A stretch of DNA of 5,284 bases from Sphingopyxis sp. Its GTDB lineage: Bacteria > Pseudomonadota > Alphaproteobacteria > Sphingomonadales > Sphingomonadaceae. Below are positions 3,921 to 5,284 of this stretch, one piece after another. The notes beneath the pieces are model-generated. The model did no database searches. It saw only the letters and a program-made list of their open reading frames with translations, and had not been told where the DNA came from. The stretch covers positions 1 to 5,284 of the forward strand of contig JAHCKJ010000162.1 in the NCBI GenBank assembly GCA_026125835.1, given 5' to 3'. The translations under genes and the position numbers were made by a program. The number at the start of each line of letters is the position of its first letter. Positions within the stretch are counted from its first letter, which is position 1.

Positions 3921-5284
3921 ATGCGCCAACGGATCTTTGCCGGAAACCGCCTCAAGGCGCTGCGCCAAGACCGCGGTATTAAGCAGGCTGAGTTCGCCGC
4001 ACATCTCGGCATCTCTACCTCCTATCTCAGCCAGATCGAACATGACGACCGCCCGCTGACCCCTGCGCTGCTCGACCGGCTGCAACGCCTCTTCCCCCTC
4101 GAATGGGAAGAGGTGGCGCATGATTCCGGCGACCGCCGCGCCGGGGCGCTGCGCGAGGCCGCGGCCGACCCTCTCTTCGCCGCCGCGCCGCTCCCCCCCG
4201 AGCAGCTCGAACGCGCAGCGCTGCAACAGCCGCAGCTCACCGACCAGTTCGTCGCGCTCCACGCCGCCTACCGACGCGCCGGGCAGCGGCTGCAAATCAT
4301 CGACGAGGCGCTGACCGGCGGGACCGCCGAGGGCAGCCGCCTGCCGTGGGAGGAGGTGCGCGACTGGTTCCACGACGCGGGCAATTATGTCGACAGTATC
4401 GACCGCGCCGCTGAGGCGCTGGCGGGCCAACTTCGGGGATCGTCCCCTTCCCCCGCGGTCGAGACGATCGAGCGGCGCCTGCGCGACGCGCTCGGCATTT
4501 CGATCGTTTATACCCAGACGCAAAGCCTGCGCGATTTCGACGCGACGATGCGGCATCTGGTAATCGACCCGTCGCAGCCCGCCGAAAGCCGCCGTTTTCA
4601 GCTGGCGCACCAGCTTGCAGCGCTGGCGCTGGCACGCGAGATTGCGGCGGTCGTCGAAGCCAGCCCGTTGCGCACCGCGGCGGCGCGCCAGCTCCTCCAC
4701 GTCGGCCTCGCCAACTATGCCGCGGGCGCCGTGCTGATGCCCTACGCCCCCTTCCGCGCCAGTGCGCGCGCTGTGCGCCACGACATCGACCGGCTGCGGC
4801 TCGAATATGGGGTGAGTTTCGAGCAGGCGTGCCACCGCCTCTCGACCCTCCAGCGCCCCGGCGCGCGCGGCATTCCGATGTTCTTCTGCCGCGTCGATAT
4901 GGCGGGCAATATCACCAAGCGGCACTCGGCGACGCGGCTGCAATTCGCGCGCTTCGGCGGCGCCTGCCCGCTGTGGATCGTCCATGAGGCCGCGGCGATT
5001 CCCGACCGCATATTGTTCCAGCTTGCCGAAACGCCTGATGGCCTGCGCTATGTGTCGATGGCGAAGGGGCTGGTCAAACCGTCGGGCAGCTATGCCCGCA
5101 GCCCGCGCCGCTACGCCGTAGCGCTAGGTTGCGAGGCACAATATGCGGGGGACTTCGTCTATGCCGATGGGGTCGACGTCTCCGCCCCGCAAGCGGCAAC
5201 ACGCATCGGCCTGTCCTGCCGCATCTGCCCGCGCGACGATTGCGACCAGCGCGCCTTTCCGCCGAGTGACCGGCCGATTCTGGT
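3921..5284 (+). CDS. XRE-family short-chain fatty acyl-CoA regulator (ScfR/PrpR/MccR/RamB type), C-terminal end missing
   Basis: 454 codons are present and the frame is still open at the window end; the family is usually only slightly longer. Residues 5-60 are an XRE helix-turn-helix (NRLKALRQDRGIKQAEFAAH, then ISTSYLSQIE), preceding a coiled-coil-prone linker. Residues about 150-290 match the IrrE/M78-like region, but the zinc motif HExxH is replaced by LAHQLAALAL around H230, so it is not a protease. The C-terminal part is the ScfRs (DUF2083) domain with C323, C349, C404, C433, C436 and C441, the last three in SCRICPRDDCDQRAFPP. In mycobacterial PrpR the corresponding cysteines have been linked to an iron-sulfur cluster. 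The start at 3921 has GGAG (3908-3911) 9 nt upstream; the ATG at 3914 is out of frame. Such regulators control propionate, methylcitrate or glyoxylate genes, and here pccB diverges from it with matching boxes between. Confidence 0.93.
   Translation, partial: MRQRIFAGNRLKALRQDRGIKQAEFAAHLGISTSYLSQIEHDDRPLTPALLDRLQRLFPLEWEEVAHDSGDRRAGALREAAADPLFAAAPLPPEQLERAALQQPQLTDQFVALHAAYRRAGQRLQIIDEALTGGTAEGSRLPWEEVRDWFHDAGNYVDSIDRAAEALAGQLRGSSPSPAVETIERRLRDALGISIVYTQTQSLRDFDATMRHLVIDPSQPAESRRFQLAHQLAALALAREIAAVVEASPLRTAAARQLLHVGLANYAAGAVLMPYAPFRASARAVRHDIDRLRLEYGVSFEQACHRLSTLQRPGARGIPMFFCRVDMAGNITKRHSATRLQFARFGGACPLWIVHEAAAIPDRILFQLAETPDGLRYVSMAKGLVKPSGSYARSPRRYAVALGCEAQYAGDFVYADGVDVSAPQAATRIGLSCRICPRDDCDQRAFPPSDRPIL

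Noticed and set aside
2569..3921. 450-codon open frame on the plus strand opposite pccB
   Set aside because: It is rich in R, A, D, H and E, has no recognisable domain, and lies antisense to the clear pccB; it is a by-product of GC-rich codon bias.
3918..4985. 355-codon open frame on the minus strand opposite the XRE regulator
   Set aside because: The composition is typical of an antisense shadow and the opposite strand encodes a well-matched family member along its whole length.

Overview
The window looks like a high-GC alphaproteobacterial chromosome, most likely a sphingomonad (Sphingopyxis/Sphingomonas/Novosphingobium type). This rests on GC-rich codon use, the gene order, and dispersed hairpin repeats of types I associate with that order. 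The genus is inferred, not shown. The core is the propionyl-CoA to succinyl-CoA (methylmalonyl-CoA) pathway with a divergent regulator.

Layout, read along the minus-strand operon: (1) a ScfR/PrpR/MccR/RamB-type XRE regulator on the plus strand (3921 to the window end, incomplete); (2) a divergent intergenic region (3703-3920) with two TTTGCAAA boxes, which match the binding core I recall for RamB/PrpR-type regulators, and a long hairpin repeat; (3) pccB, the propionyl-CoA carboxylase beta chain (3702-2170); (4) a small membrane-anchored protein of unknown function (2173-1754); (5) two truncated copies of the 5' end of the methylmalonyl-CoA epimerase gene (1750-1688 and 1581-1501), separated by a 98-bp intergenic-type repeat; (6) a ribbon-helix-helix protein with its own palindromic operator and promoter, followed by a 70-residue coiled-coil protein; (7) the intact epimerase mce (951-511); (8) a second hairpin repeat (394-500); (9) the N-terminal 123 codons of methylmalonyl-CoA mutase (370-1, incomplete).

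PccB (with a biotin-carrying alpha chain not in the window) makes (S)-methylmalonyl-CoA from propionyl-CoA. Mce epimerises it to the R form, and the mutase rearranges that to succinyl-CoA for the TCA cycle. The regulator probably senses an acyl-CoA of this pathway.

The most unusual part is between pccB and mce. The mce 5' end occurs three times, each time directly after another coding region, so two unrelated inserts (the membrane protein, and the RHH plus coiled-coil pair) each end in an mce start. From pccB to mce the reading frames form an almost unbroken chain of stop/start overlaps, including short frames running through both relics and the repeat. The RHH pair also carries a promoter with a perfect 13-bp inverted-repeat operator pointing into mce, so part of the pathway may be under different local control than pccB.
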